Shown: piece by piece, positions 45,766 to 58,476 of the stretch | How the letters are laid out: every line of letters starts with the position of its first letter | How positions within the stretch are numbered: position 1 is the stretch's first letter | NCBI RefSeq assembly: GCF_020165195.1 | Contig: NZ_JAIUHR010000005.1 | Location: 1-64,000, forward strand | Length of the DNA stretch: 64,000 bases | Direction of reading: 5' to 3' | Source: Mesorhizobium sp. CA14 | GTDB taxonomy: Bacteria; Pseudomonadota; Alphaproteobacteria; Rhizobiales; Rhizobiaceae | Program-made: the position numbers and the translations under genes | Notes under the pieces: model-generated | The model's database searches: none | What the model saw: only the letters and a program-made list of their open reading frames with translations | What the model was told of the DNA's origin: nothing

Positions 45766-46863
45766 ATGATCCGCAAAGCGCTTTGGCTTTCGGCGACGTC
45801 GGCATTTCTGACGCTTTTCACAATAAGCGGCCACGCCGAAGACCGCGTCGTCAACGTCTACAACTGGTCGGACTATATCGACAGCTCGATCATCGACGAC
45901 TTCACCAAGAAGACGGGCATCAAGGTCGTTTATGACACCTTCGATTCCAACGAGATCCTGGAGACGAAACTGCTTGCCGGCGGCAGTGGTTATGACGTGG
46001 TCGTGCCGAGCGCCAACTTCCTGGCGCGCCAGGTCCAGGCAGGCGTGTTCCAGAAGCTCGACAAGTCGAAGCTGCCCAACATCTCCAACATGTGGGACGT
46101 CATTTCCGAGCGTACTGCCAAATACGATCCTGGCAACGAATATTCGGTCAACTACATGTGGGGCACGGTCGGCCTCGGCTATAACGTCAAGAAGGTGCAG
46201 GCCGCGCTCGGCACCGACAAGATCGACAGCTGGGACGTCTTCTTCAATCCGGACAAGCTGGCCAAGCTGAAGGATTGCGGCGTCTATGTGCTGGACTCTC
46301 CCACCGACGTCATTCCGGCGGCGCTTAAATATCTCGGCCTCGACCCCAACAGCACCTCTCCCGATGACATTTCCAAGGCCGAGGAGGCGTTGCTGAAGGT
46401 GCGGCCCTATGTCCGCAAGTTCCATTCGTCCGAATACATCAACGCCTTGGCCAACGGCGACATCTGCCTGGCGATCGGCTGGTCGGGCGACGTCTTCCAG
46501 GCGCGCAACCGCGCCGTGGAAGCCAAGCAGGGCGTCGAGATCGGCTATTCGGTGCCCAAGGAAGGCGCCGAGATGTGGTTCGACCAGATGGCGATCCCCG
46601 CGGACGCGCCCCATGCCGCCGACGCGCTCGAATTCATCAACTACATGATGACGCCCGAAGTCATCGCCAAATCGTCGAATTACGTGCTCTATGCCAACGG
46701 CAACAAAGCCTCGCAGCAATTCGTCGATAAGGCGATCCTGGGAGATCCTTCGGTCTATCCGGACGAAGAGACGATGAAGAAGCTGTATACGGTTGCGCCA
46801 TACGATCCCAAGACGCAGCGCATCATCACGCGCACCTGGACCAAGATAGTCACCGGCCAGTGA
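45766..46863 (+). CDS. Polyamine ABC transporter, periplasmic binding protein (PotF/PotD-like)
   Basis: The protein has 365 residues with a signal peptide (MIRKALWLSATSAFLTLFTISGHA). The mature start DRVVNVYNWSDYIDSSIIDDFTKKTGIKVVYDTFDSNEILETKLLAGGSGYDVVVPS is the hallmark of putrescine/spermidine binding proteins; Trp and Asp in NWSDYI and the acidic D/E residues hold the amine. A textbook AAAGGAG precedes ATG 45766. It is the first gene of a four-gene transporter operon. Confidence 0.95.
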   Translation: MIRKALWLSATSAFLTLFTISGHAEDRVVNVYNWSDYIDSSIIDDFTKKTGIKVVYDTFDSNEILETKLLAGGSGYDVVVPSANFLARQVQAGVFQKLDKSKLPNISNMWDVISERTAKYDPGNEYSVNYMWGTVGLGYNVKKVQAALGTDKIDSWDVFFNPDKLAKLKDCGVYVLDSPTDVIPAALKYLGLDPNSTSPDDISKAEEALLKVRPYVRKFHSSEYINALANGDICLAIGWSGDVFQARNRAVEAKQGVEIGYSVPKEGAEMWFDQMAIPADAPHAADALEFINYMMTPEVIAKSSNYVLYANGNKASQQFVDKAILGDPSVYPDEETMKKLYTVAPYDPKTQRIITRTWTKIVTGQ

Positions 46864-46877
46864 GCATTGCGACACGG

Positions 46878-46899
46878 CCCCGGCAGCCAACTGCCGGGG
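46878..46899 (+). terminator. Intercistronic hairpin between binding-protein and ATPase genes
   Basis: CCCCGGCAG (46878-46886), loop CCAA, CTGCCGGGG (46891-46899), then a mixed T/C tract rather than a clean T-run. It probably stabilises the binding-protein mRNA or partially terminates, giving the usual excess of binding protein over membrane parts. Confidence 0.6.
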
Positions 46900-46945
46900 T
46901 CGCTTTCTTTTGGGGATTTTTTAAGAAAGTAACGGAGTGGAGATC

Positions 46946-48085
<1,140 letters not shown>

Positions 48086-48094
48086 GAGCGGGTC

Positions 48095-49060
48095 ATGACC
48101 AACATCGCCGCTGCCGCATCCTCGTCGACCGAAACCGCCGCAGCCCCGCCGATGACATTGGCGAAGGGCTTCGTCGACCGCCTCGTCATCATCATTCCCT
48201 ATCTCTGGCTGCTGTTCTTCTTTCTCGTTCCCTTCATCATCGTCTTCAAGATTTCGCTGTCGCAGACCGCAATCTCGATGCCGCCCTATACGCCCGTGCT
48301 CGACTTCAAGGATGGCGTCGCGGGATTCTTCGCCGGCTTCCGCGAGCTCAACTTCGACAACTACACCTGGCTCACTCAGGATGCGCTCTACTTCAACGCC
48401 TATGTGACGAGCCTGATCATCGCGGGAATCTCGACGATACTCACGCTGATCGTTGGCTATCCGATCGCCTACGGCATGGCCCGCGCGCCGGCCACGATCC
48501 GCCCGACATTGCTGATGCTGGTGATCCTGCCTTTCTGGACCTCGTTCCTGATCCGCGTCTATGCCTGGATCGGCATCCTGAAGCCCGAGGGGCTGCTCAA
48601 TCAGGTCCTGCTCGCCACCGGCCTGATCAGCCAGCCTCTGGTCATCCTCAACACCTACACCGCAATCTTCATCGGCATCGTCTATTCCTATCTGCCCTTC
48701 ATGGTGCTGCCGCTCTATTCCTCGCTTGAGAAGATGGATTATTCGCTGATCGAGGCGGCGCAGGACCTCGGCTGCCCGCCGACCGGCGCCTTCTGGAAGA
48801 TCACCTTCCCGCTGTCGCTGCCCGGCGTCGTCGCCGGCTGCCTGCTGGTGTTCATCCCGGCAGTCGGCGAGTTCGTCATCCCCGACCTCCTCGGCGGCTC
48901 GCAGACGCTGATGATCGGCAAGACGCTCTGGAACGAGTTCTTCTCGAACCGAGATTGGCCGGTGTCGTCGGCGGTGGCCGTCATCCTGCTTCTGGTGCTG
49001 ACCATTCCGATCATGTTCTTCCAGCAGGCGCAGGCAAAGGCACAGGAGCAGGGCAGATGA
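48095..49060 (+). CDS. Polyamine ABC transporter permease (PotH/PotB-like)
   Basis: The protein has 321 residues with six membrane segments. The coupling EAA loop is DYSLIEAAQDLGCPPTGAFWKITFPLSLPGVVAGCLLVFIPAVGEFVIPDLLGG. It forms the inner-membrane channel with the next gene product. Its stop overlaps the next start (ATGA). Confidence 0.95.
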   Translation: MTNIAAAASSSTETAAAPPMTLAKGFVDRLVIIIPYLWLLFFFLVPFIIVFKISLSQTAISMPPYTPVLDFKDGVAGFFAGFRELNFDNYTWLTQDALYFNAYVTSLIIAGISTILTLIVGYPIAYGMARAPATIRPTLLMLVILPFWTSFLIRVYAWIGILKPEGLLNQVLLATGLISQPLVILNTYTAIFIGIVYSYLPFMVLPLYSSLEKMDYSLIEAAQDLGCPPTGAFWKITFPLSLPGVVAGCLLVFIPAVGEFVIPDLLGGSQTLMIGKTLWNEFFSNRDWPVSSAVAVILLLVLTIPIMFFQQAQAKAQEQGR

Positions 49061-49875
49061 ACTCGACCTGGAGCCGCTTCAACATCACCTCGATCGTGCT
49101 GGGCTTTGCCTTCCTCTATCTGCCGATCGTGCTTCTGATCGTCTTTTCCTTCAACGAATCCAAGCTCGTCACCGTCTGGGGCGGCTTCTCGACCAAATGG
49201 TATGTGTCGCTGTTTCACAACCAGGGCCTGATGGACGCGACCTGGGTGACGGCGCGCGTCGGCGTCATCTCGGCAACGGTCGCGACCGTGCTCGGCACGC
49301 TCGCCGCCATCACGCTGACGCGCTACACGCGCTTTAAGGGGCGGGTGCTCTTCTCGGGCATGGTCTTTGCCCCGCTGGTCATGCCGGAAGTCATCACCGG
49401 CCTCTCGCTGCTCTTGCTCTTCGTCGCCGTCGGGCTCGACCGCGGCTTTGTCACGGTGACGCTCGCCCATATCACCTTCACCATGTGCTTCGTCGCCGTC
49501 GTCGTGCAGTCGCGACTGGTGACGTTCGACCGCTCGCTGGAGGAGGCGGCGATGGACCTCGGCGCTCCGCCGGTGAAGACCTTCTTCCAGATCACCTTGC
49601 CGGTGATCCTGCCGGCGATCATCTCCGGCTGGATGCTGGCTTTCACGCTTTCGCTGGACGATCTGGTGATCGCGAGCTTTACCTCAGGTCCCGGCGCCAC
49701 CACGCTGCCGATGAAGATCTACAGCCAGGTGCGTCTCGGCGTGACCCCGGAAATCAACGCCGCCTGCACCATCCTGATCGCGGTGGTGGCGATCGGCGTC
49801 ATCATAGCCTCGATCGCCAACAAGCGCCGCGAGATCCAACGCCAGCTCGACGAACAGGCCGCGCAGCGCGGTTGA
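49057..49875 (+). CDS. Polyamine ABC transporter permease (PotI/PotC-like)
   Basis: The protein has 272 residues from ATG 49057, which overlaps the previous stop by four bases and has AGGAGCAGGG upstream. Six membrane segments are seen, with the EAA loop SLEEAAMDLGAPPVKTFFQITLPVILPAIISGWMLAFTLSLDDLVIASFTSGPG. It completes the transporter; the gene converges with the AsmA gene. Confidence 0.95.
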   Translation: MNSTWSRFNITSIVLGFAFLYLPIVLLIVFSFNESKLVTVWGGFSTKWYVSLFHNQGLMDATWVTARVGVISATVATVLGTLAAITLTRYTRFKGRVLFSGMVFAPLVMPEVITGLSLLLLFVAVGLDRGFVTVTLAHITFTMCFVAVVVQSRLVTFDRSLEEAAMDLGAPPVKTFFQITLPVILPAIISGWMLAFTLSLDDLVIASFTSGPGATTLPMKIYSQVRLGVTPEINAACTILIAVVAIGVIIASIANKRREIQRQLDEQAAQRG

Positions 49876-49901
49876 GCGACGGGGGCGGGCGCCCCCCGCA
49901 T

Positions 49902-51782
49902 TTACTGGCCTGAAATGCCGGGCGCGATCGGCGAGATGAACGGCGCGCTCCAGTTGCCGCCGACGAAGAACAGCGACTGGTTCGGCGGAGGGGGCGGCGG
50001 ACTGGCCGCCTGGCCGTTGGCCTGCTGAGGCTGCTGCGCCGGCTGTCCGCTGGGCACCACTCCGCCCGAGAGCGCCAGCCCACGTCCGACATAGGAGGCA
50101 ATGCCCGACAGCCAGATCTTGTATTTCTGGGCATTGATCTCGGCCTTGTCCAGGCGGGCCACGCCCTTCGAAATGCTCGCCTTGATCTCGGCCCCTTCGA
50201 TCGGCAGCGAACCGTTGGCGACGTCGTCAAGCGCGAAGAAGCCGCCTTGCTGGTTGCGCTTGAGGAAGGCCGGCAGGTCGAGCCCTTTGAGCATGCCCGG
50301 CCCGAACGTCGCCGAGAACGATCCGTCGGCATTCTCGAAGATGGAATTCCAGGCCTTGCCCGGCCCCTTGAGGATGACCGATACCGTGCCCGTGCCGGCC
50401 GGCACCAGCCGCGTCATTCCGGCTGCTGTGGCGAAGGCTCCCGTATCCACATCCGATGCCAGGAGCCGCATCTCGACCTGCGTGCCTTCCGGCTTGCGGT
50501 CGAAGCGCAGGCTGCTCTGGATGGTGCCGTTGAAAGCCGACGCGTCGGATATGTCGAACACGGCAAGGCCGTTCTTGACCTGCGCGGTGGCAGCGACGTC
50601 GGCAAGTTGGACTGCTCCTACCGTGGCATGGGCCGCCGACAGCCTGAGGTCGAGGTTGATGCGGTCGGCGAAGCTGGTGTCGATGTCGCCGGGGCCGTCC
50701 TCGCCGGCGGGCGCGACAGGCGTGAAAGCCGACAGGAAAGATCTCAGATCCAGCGTATCGAAGGCGAGCGTGCCGGCAATCACCGGGCGCCCATCGGCGA
50801 AGGAGAAATCCAGCGCTCCCATGCCCGGATTGTTGTTGAGCGTGACTGTGGTGTTCTCGAACTTCGCGCGCCCCGCAGAGGCATTCACCTTGCTGCTGAC
50901 CGAGACGGCGCCGATCGCAGCACCCGGCGCGATGCCGGCCTGCGACCACTCCAGCACGCGCCGCAGCGACGGCGCGGCGAACTTCGCCTGGCCGTCCAGA
51001 TAGGCGTTGTCCGACATCGAGGCTGTTCCCTCGAAGGAGAATGTCGCGGGCGCCGCCTTGAAGGAGAGGGTGACGGGAGCTGCCCCTCCGGCAAACAGCA
51101 CCAGCGGTTTCACCGAGGAGAAATCGAGCTGCACGCTTTCGCCGCGCCAGATTCCGGTCGCGGTCAGCGATGCATCGCTGTTCATCGCTTCCCAATTGAC
51201 CTGGCCGTTCAGGCTGCTCAGGATTTCGGCCTCCTTGCCGTCAACCGAAGTCACAACGCGGCCATCGCGGAATTCGACGGTGCCGAACGGATCGGACGGC
51301 AATTTGCCGAGATCCGGCTTCTGCGGGTTGGCGGTGACCACACCGCGCGCGGTGTCGATCGAGCGCGTGATGCGCCCCCCGGTCGGAAGCGGCGGCAGAT
51401 AGAAGCCGCTCGCCGTGCGCTGCACCCTGATCGTCGGGCGCACCAGCCTTGCGGTCGAGAAGGCGACGTTGCCCTGCAAGGCCGCCATGGCGGAGAGATC
51501 GACTTCCACCCGGTCGGCCTCGACCACCGGCGGTGTTTCGGTCTCGGTCCACTGCGACAGCGTCACGTCGCTGAGGATGGCCCGGAACTTTGGCCACACC
51601 TCGATGCGCGGCGAGCCGTCGATCGTGACCCTGAAGCCGCTCCAGGCACTCAACTCCCAGGCGATGCGGTCGCGTACGATGCGGGTCGAGGCAATCAGCG
51701 GCAGCGCCGCGACCGCGAGCGCGATGACGAGCACGGCAACGCCGATCGCCCACACCCCGCGCCGGATCAGAGATGATGGCAT
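49902..51782 (-). CDS. AsmA-family protein
   Basis: The protein has 626 residues. An N-terminal membrane segment (VWAIGVAVLVIALAVAALPLIAS) is followed by the AsmA start GFRVTIDGSPRIEVWPKFRAILSDVTLSQW. A long beta-strand-rich periplasmic body follows, with the late AsmA_2-type block DGSFSATFGPGMLKGLDLPAFLKRN. The tail is Pro/Gln-rich. AsmA-like proteins are implicated in phospholipid or envelope traffic between membranes. It stands alone, divergent from the acetoacetyl-CoA synthetase gene. Confidence 0.88.
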   Translation of the reverse strand: MPSSLIRRGVWAIGVAVLVIALAVAALPLIASTRIVRDRIAWELSAWSGFRVTIDGSPRIEVWPKFRAILSDVTLSQWTETETPPVVEADRVEVDLSAMAALQGNVAFSTARLVRPTIRVQRTASGFYLPPLPTGGRITRSIDTARGVVTANPQKPDLGKLPSDPFGTVEFRDGRVVTSVDGKEAEILSSLNGQVNWEAMNSDASLTATGIWRGESVQLDFSSVKPLVLFAGGAAPVTLSFKAAPATFSFEGTASMSDNAYLDGQAKFAAPSLRRVLEWSQAGIAPGAAIGAVSVSSKVNASAGRAKFENTTVTLNNNPGMGALDFSFADGRPVIAGTLAFDTLDLRSFLSAFTPVAPAGEDGPGDIDTSFADRINLDLRLSAAHATVGAVQLADVAATAQVKNGLAVFDISDASAFNGTIQSSLRFDRKPEGTQVEMRLLASDVDTGAFATAAGMTRLVPAGTGTVSVILKGPGKAWNSIFENADGSFSATFGPGMLKGLDLPAFLKRNQQGGFFALDDVANGSLPIEGAEIKASISKGVARLDKAEINAQKYKIWLSGIASYVGRGLALSGGVVPSGQPAQQPQQANGQAASPPPPPPNQSLFFVGGNWSAPFISPIAPGISGQ

Positions 51783-52045
51783 GTCGCCCCGTATGCTTTC
51801 ATTGCCGACAAATCGCCCGACGGGTGTAACCGAGCGCCGACGCTTTTCAAGTCTTTATGGCCTTGCGATGGCATTTGCGCAGCGGCAGCCACGGCTCGTC
51901 CGAACAAAATCTTGCTCTGCTGCGCTGCAATATGCATAAGCGGGCTGCACGATCCCGATCCGCAATCGCGCGCCGTTTCTGGGACGATGGCACAGGCGAC
52001 GATGAGCTTAACTGGCTCGAACGCGACGCTTTGGGAGGAGCGATG

Positions 52046-54004
<1,959 letters not shown>

Positions 54005-54127
54005 CCGATGTGGTTAACGAAATCTATCCGGCGAATTTACCTAGATTTCACGGGTGGTACACATTCGTAAATTTTTTCGCGGCCCGGTAAGGAGTTGTTA
54101 AGGGACGACCCCGATAGTCGCGTGTAA

Positions 54128-54226
54128 CTTGAGGGAGAAATCCCGTTCCTCATCCCCTGAGGTTCAGCTCAAGCCCCCGTTGTGACAGCATCCCATTTCT
54201 CAAGGCGTCCTCTTGGACGCCTTTTT
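54128..54226 (+). ncRNA. Candidate structured small RNA or 3' UTR element
   Basis: CTTGAG (54128-54133) pairs with CTCAAG (54168-54173). Inside this helix lie a GGA-GAAA-TCC hairpin (54134-54143) and CCTCA-TCCCC-TGAGG (54148-54162), giving a compact three-way junction. A terminator at 54204-54226 ends the unit. It lies 120 bases after the acetoacetyl-CoA synthetase stop, so it may be a separate sRNA or a 3' UTR. The 5' end and family are unknown. Confidence 0.45.
54204..54226 (+). terminator. Rho-independent terminator
   Basis: GGCGTCC (54204-54210), loop TCTT, GGACGCC (54215-54221), then five T and more pyrimidines. It ends transcription from the acetoacetyl-CoA synthetase gene and/or the candidate RNA, 26 bases before the convergent sensor kinase stop. 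Confidence 0.85.
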
Positions 54227-54251
54227 CTTTGGCCGAACCTTTCCTGTAAAG

Positions 54252-57200
54252 TTATTCGGCGAGCACGCGCGTCGAGGGGAAGCCGACCTCGACCAGGGTT
54301 CCTTCGCCTGGTGTGGAGGTGATGGCGAAACGGGCGCGGTTCGCCTCCACCATGGCCTTGGTGAGGGGCAGGCCAAGGCCGGTGCCGTCGCCGCGTCCGC
54401 GCTTCAACGCATTGATCTGCTTGAACGGCTTCAGCGCCTGCTCGATCTCGGCCTGGGTCATGCCGATACCGGTGTCGCGCACGCGCATGACGACGTCGCC
54501 CGAGGCTTCGTAAGCGGTCGAGACGATCACCTGGCCGCCGGCCTGGGTGTAGCGGATGGCGTTGGACAGGATGTTGAGGGCGATCTGGCGCACGCTTCTC
54601 AGATCCGCCACCACTTCCGGGAGCCGCGAGGCGAAACTGGAGCGGATGATGACCCGTTCGCGATTGGCCTGCGGCTGCATCATCGCCACCGTCTCGGCCA
54701 GCGTATCGTTGAGCGACACCGCCTCGTAATCCATCTCCTGCTGGCCGGCCTCGATCTTGGAGATGTCCAGCAGGTCGTTGACAAGGTCGAGCACATGATT
54801 GCCCGAGCGGTTGATGTCGCGCAGATAGTCGCGGTAGCGGTCGTTGGTGATCGGACCGAATTTCTCGTCCACCATCAGCTCGGAAAAGCCGATGATGGCG
54901 TTGAGCGGAGTGCGGATCTCGTGGCTGATGCGGGCCAGGAAATCCGTCTTCTGCGAGGAGGCGCGCTCTGCCACCGCGCGTGCCTGCGTCAGGTCTTCCT
55001 CGGCCCGCTTCCATTGCGTGATGTCGCGCACGACGGCGCAGAAGCCGCTGTCGTTGGGCAGCCGACCGATGGTCATGAACAGCGGGATGAAACGCCCCTG
55101 CGCCTCGCGGCCGATGACCTCGCGGCCGTCATTCAAGACGCTCGCGACACCCGGCTCCGAAAGGCCGGCGAGATAGTCGCGCGCCGCGCGCTGGCTTTCT
55201 ATGGCAAACAGCGAGGCGAACGGCTTGCCCGCGACCTCGTCGCTGTCGAAACCGAACAGCGCTTCCGCCGGCCGGCTGATCGAGCGGATGTTGCCGTCGC
55301 GGCCGATCAGCACGACCCCGTCCGTAGCGGTGTCGATGATGGTGCGCATCTCGGCGATGCGCGATTTCAGTTCCGGCACGTCCGGCTGCAGCGCCGGTTC
55401 GTCATTGGCGGCGGTGAAATGCGCCGCCGCGTCGTCCTCGCCGGAGCGCCGCACCACCAGCATCAGCGCCCTGCCGCCGCGCCACGGTACGGAACGCAGC
55501 AGCGCGTCGATCGGGAATTCCTGGCCCTGGCGGGTCTTGAGCTTCAGCGAGTGGTCGCTTTCGTCCGCCGCGGTGTCCTCGGCATAGGGATCGGCAAAGA
55601 GCGCGCCCAGGCCTCCCGCATCCGCGAGATCGTCCAGCGCGTCGTAGCCGGTGAGTTCGAGGAAAGCGTCATTGGCATAGTGCAGCACATCGCCCGAATG
55701 GATGAGCAGCGGCACCGGCAGCCTGGCGATGATGGATGTATCGGGTGCCTTGGCTTCCTCTCCGGTCGAAAACGCGGACGGCACGAAACCCGACGGTTTG
55801 AGGGGCGGCACGTCGAGGCGCGGCCGCGCCTCTTCCGGCTGTTCTTCCGCTGCCTTGGCGGCATCCACGTCGGAGCCTGCCCAATCCTCATTGTCCTGCG
55901 CATCGCGGAAATCGTCGGCAGTCATGCTGTCGTCGTCGGCCGTCGCCTCGGAGACGGGCTGCCCGGTAGCGACCGGCTGCTGCGGCTCCACGGCAGCCTG
56001 CCGGGCGTCCTCTGCCTGTTCGGGCTGGGAAACCGGCGCGCCTCCAATTTCCTCGGCAGATTTTTCCTCTTCAGCGTAGTGGAGCAGCGAGCCGGAACCG
56101 GCCGAGCTCCCGGTTTGGCCGGCGGCGCCCATCTCGGCGGCGTCCTCGATGCCGTTGAGCCGCGCCAGGTCTTCCTGGTCCTCCGCCTCGGTCTGCGCCT
56201 CCGCGGTTTCCGCATCGGCCTTCGCGTCATCGGCTTCCGACGCTTCCGGTGCGGATGCCGGGCTTGCTTGCCGCGCGGAATCGTCGTGCTTCGCCGCGTC
56301 AGGCGGAAGCGGTTGGTTTGCGTCGGCCCTCGCTTCGTTGGCCGGTTTCTTCACCGCCGCCGTGTCCTCGCCGGCGGCCGCCGCATCGGGCCGTTTGTCG
56401 GCTTCGGGGGCATTCGGCTCGGCAGGGGCAGAGCTGTCCTTGCGCAGCCGCTCGCCGATCTCGCGGAAGGCGCTGCGCTCGAGGACCGACAGGCTCTTCT
56501 GATTTGCCGGCGTGTCGGTTCCCGGCTGCTTGTCGTTGGCCGGATGGCGATGCTCGGCCAGCCTTATCACCTTGTCGGCGAAGCGCCGCTCCGGCTTCGG
56601 CACGATGCTCAGCGCCGGCACTTCGCCCTGGAACGGGTCTTGGGGCTTCGGCTGTTCCGGCGGCGTCCGCTCCGCCGGCTGCTCGGCTGGCGGTTCGGTC
56701 CCGCCGGAGGCGGCCTCAGTCCGGGCGGCATTCGGCACCAGGGCCATCCCCAGCGCTTCGGGATCGACCACGGCGTCAGCGCTGCGCGCAACGCCAAAGC
56801 CGCGAAAACCTTCGAAGGCGCGGCTGCGGCCATAGACGGGCAGCGCCGCCAGATCGACGGGGATCTTCAGACCGGTTCCGGCCACCGGCCACAGCACCGA
56901 GCGGCCGGACCAGGTATCGCGCCGGTCGAGCAGGCCGGCGATCTCGCCCGAGGCGTCGAGACCGAAAGTGGCGGCGACATCCCTGAAGCGGCGGCCGATC
57001 ACATCGGCGGCAGGCTGGCCGACGATGTCGGCGAATTCCGGCGACAGCGCGCTGAACCTGCCTTCGGCGTCGGTGCGCCAGACGAAGCGCAGCGGCGGCG
57101 CGGAGCGATCGATGTCGCGGGGCGGGGCCGGCCGGGCTGATTTGGCGGTTTCGGCTTCGGCGGCTTCGGCGCCGTCCTGTCCTTGGCCTTCGGCCGTGGC

Positions 57201-58214
57201 GGCGCCCTCCGGTTCGTCCTTCGCCGGCGCTGCCGGTTGAGCATGCCCGGCGCCGTCGTCGCCGGCATTGAAATACCAATGGTCGTGCTGGCCGGCTCCG
57301 GCATCGGCGGGCTCCCGGCTGGAGTCGGTGGCGTCGGCCTGACGGCCGGGCTGAATGGGCCGCTGCTCGGCCAAGCTACGGCTTTCAGCGTCCGGCCGTG
57401 CGTCTGGGGCCGGCTCTGCCTTTTCACCGGCAGCCGCGGCCGGCACAGGGCTGTCCGGGGCGGACTGGGACTCGGGCGCAACCTTTAGATCGCTGGTCTG
57501 ATCGCCCTGGTCGGTGGTCGATCGATCTCCTTGGCCGCCATCGAAGTCGTCGAGCTGATCCTCGTCGATCACCACCAGCAGATGGCGCGTGTCGGTGAGC
57601 CGCGCAAAACCGGCCGGGTAGGCGGTATCGGCGCCAGGCACGAGGCGCTTGACGATGCGGTCGCCGCTGCTTGCCACATCCGCAACCAGGGCCGCCAGCG
57701 TCCGCGGCTCGATGCCGAGCGCCGCGAAGCCGTCCGAGGCTGCTTCGACCTCGCCTTGAGCGTCGACGAAGGCGATGAAATGCCCGGCCTCGGTGAAACC
57801 GCCGATGGCGCGGCCGGCGATTTCGCCGGCGCTACGCGAGCTCGTCCGCGCCGCCGGTACCGCGAGCAGGATTGCCTTCTCGCCGTCCGGCATCGTTACG
57901 GCGCTGGCCAGGAAGCCGACGGCGCGGCTCACCATGCCGGTGGCCAGCCTCACCGTGATGGCGCGGTCGCTGCCGATATCCGGAAAACCGCTGGTCGCCA
58001 TGATCTGCCGCCGGGCGACCAGCGGCAGCTGCGCCGAGGTGCCGATAATGGCTTCGATATCCGGATAACCGAACACCGACGCCCCCGGACCGTTCGCCCA
58101 GATCACCTGTTCGAGGTCGGCTGAAAAAATGGCCAAGGCATCGCCCGCGGCAAAGCGCTGGCGCACCGCGTCGAGCACGGCGACGTCGAGGAAGGAGTAG
58201 TTTTCAGGCGGCAT
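54252..58214 (-). CDS. PdhS/DivJ-type PAS sensor histidine kinase with long low-complexity inserts
   Basis: The protein has 1,320 residues. PAS-like domains lie at about 10-110, 375-490, 850-960 and 960-1080. The HisKA domain (about 1085-1155) reads SSQKTDFLARISHEIRTPLNAIIGFSELMVDEKFGPI, with the phospho-His in SHEIRTP. HATPase motifs follow: NILSNAIRYT, VRDTGIGMT and GDGTGLGLPLTKAMVE. The HisKA resembles the DivK-binding kinases PdhS, DivJ and PleC that control the alphaproteobacterial cell cycle. No membrane segment is seen, so it is probably cytoplasmic or polar. Two acidic, Ala/Pro/Glu/Asp-rich stretches (about 232-375 and 495-845) are unusual in length. Exact paralogue uncertain. Confidence 0.85.
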   Translation of the reverse strand: MPPENYSFLDVAVLDAVRQRFAAGDALAIFSADLEQVIWANGPGASVFGYPDIEAIIGTSAQLPLVARRQIMATSGFPDIGSDRAITVRLATGMVSRAVGFLASAVTMPDGEKAILLAVPAARTSSRSAGEIAGRAIGGFTEAGHFIAFVDAQGEVEAASDGFAALGIEPRTLAALVADVASSGDRIVKRLVPGADTAYPAGFARLTDTRHLLVVIDEDQLDDFDGGQGDRSTTDQGDQTSDLKVAPESQSAPDSPVPAAAAGEKAEPAPDARPDAESRSLAEQRPIQPGRQADATDSSREPADAGAGQHDHWYFNAGDDGAGHAQPAAPAKDEPEGAATAEGQGQDGAEAAEAETAKSARPAPPRDIDRSAPPLRFVWRTDAEGRFSALSPEFADIVGQPAADVIGRRFRDVAATFGLDASGEIAGLLDRRDTWSGRSVLWPVAGTGLKIPVDLAALPVYGRSRAFEGFRGFGVARSADAVVDPEALGMALVPNAARTEAASGGTEPPAEQPAERTPPEQPKPQDPFQGEVPALSIVPKPERRFADKVIRLAEHRHPANDKQPGTDTPANQKSLSVLERSAFREIGERLRKDSSAPAEPNAPEADKRPDAAAAGEDTAAVKKPANEARADANQPLPPDAAKHDDSARQASPASAPEASEADDAKADAETAEAQTEAEDQEDLARLNGIEDAAEMGAAGQTGSSAGSGSLLHYAEEEKSAEEIGGAPVSQPEQAEDARQAAVEPQQPVATGQPVSEATADDDSMTADDFRDAQDNEDWAGSDVDAAKAAEEQPEEARPRLDVPPLKPSGFVPSAFSTGEEAKAPDTSIIARLPVPLLIHSGDVLHYANDAFLELTGYDALDDLADAGGLGALFADPYAEDTAADESDHSLKLKTRQGQEFPIDALLRSVPWRGGRALMLVVRRSGEDDAAAHFTAANDEPALQPDVPELKSRIAEMRTIIDTATDGVVLIGRDGNIRSISRPAEALFGFDSDEVAGKPFASLFAIESQRAARDYLAGLSEPGVASVLNDGREVIGREAQGRFIPLFMTIGRLPNDSGFCAVVRDITQWKRAEEDLTQARAVAERASSQKTDFLARISHEIRTPLNAIIGFSELMVDEKFGPITNDRYRDYLRDINRSGNHVLDLVNDLLDISKIEAGQQEMDYEAVSLNDTLAETVAMMQPQANRERVIIRSSFASRLPEVVADLRSVRQIALNILSNAIRYTQAGGQVIVSTAYEASGDVVMRVRDTGIGMTQAEIEQALKPFKQINALKRGRGDGTGLGLPLTKAMVEANRARFAITSTPGEGTLVEVGFPSTRVLAE

Positions 58215-58370
58215 GCGCTGGCCGACCCTCCAGAGCGGGCATTTTCAGTTAACGCTTTGTTAATAAAAGCCCATGGCCTTGAGGTCCACAAGCCTAGGCT
58301 TGCATCGGTCGAAATCTCTGGGCTCGTGGTTAACGGCACTTACGGCTGACGTACGGGAAGATTTTTATGG

Positions 58371-58398
58371 TGCACTGCAACAAAGATATTGCAACGCA
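58371..58398. promoter_or_regulatory. Twin PhaR-type sites upstream of the phasin gene
   Basis: TGCACTGCA (58371-58379) and TGCAACGCA (58390-58398) both fit TGC-N3-GCA, the core of PhaR sites that repress phasin genes in other PHB-making alphaproteobacteria. Their starts are 19 bases apart, about two helical turns. An AT-rich stretch (58399-58418, CTATATATT) that may hold the -10 box follows. Phasin derepression when PhaR moves onto PHB granules is the expected logic. Confidence 0.65.
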
Positions 58399-58476
58399 CA
58401 AAAAAATCTATATATTGCTACCATACATGAACGAGACGGCTTTCTGTCAAAGCCGCTATCCTGAAAAGGTTGGAAA

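Noticed and set aside
54213..57140. A 975-codon open frame on the + strand
   Set aside because: It is the antisense shadow of the histidine kinase gene, whose GC-rich codons suppress stops; composition is not protein-like.
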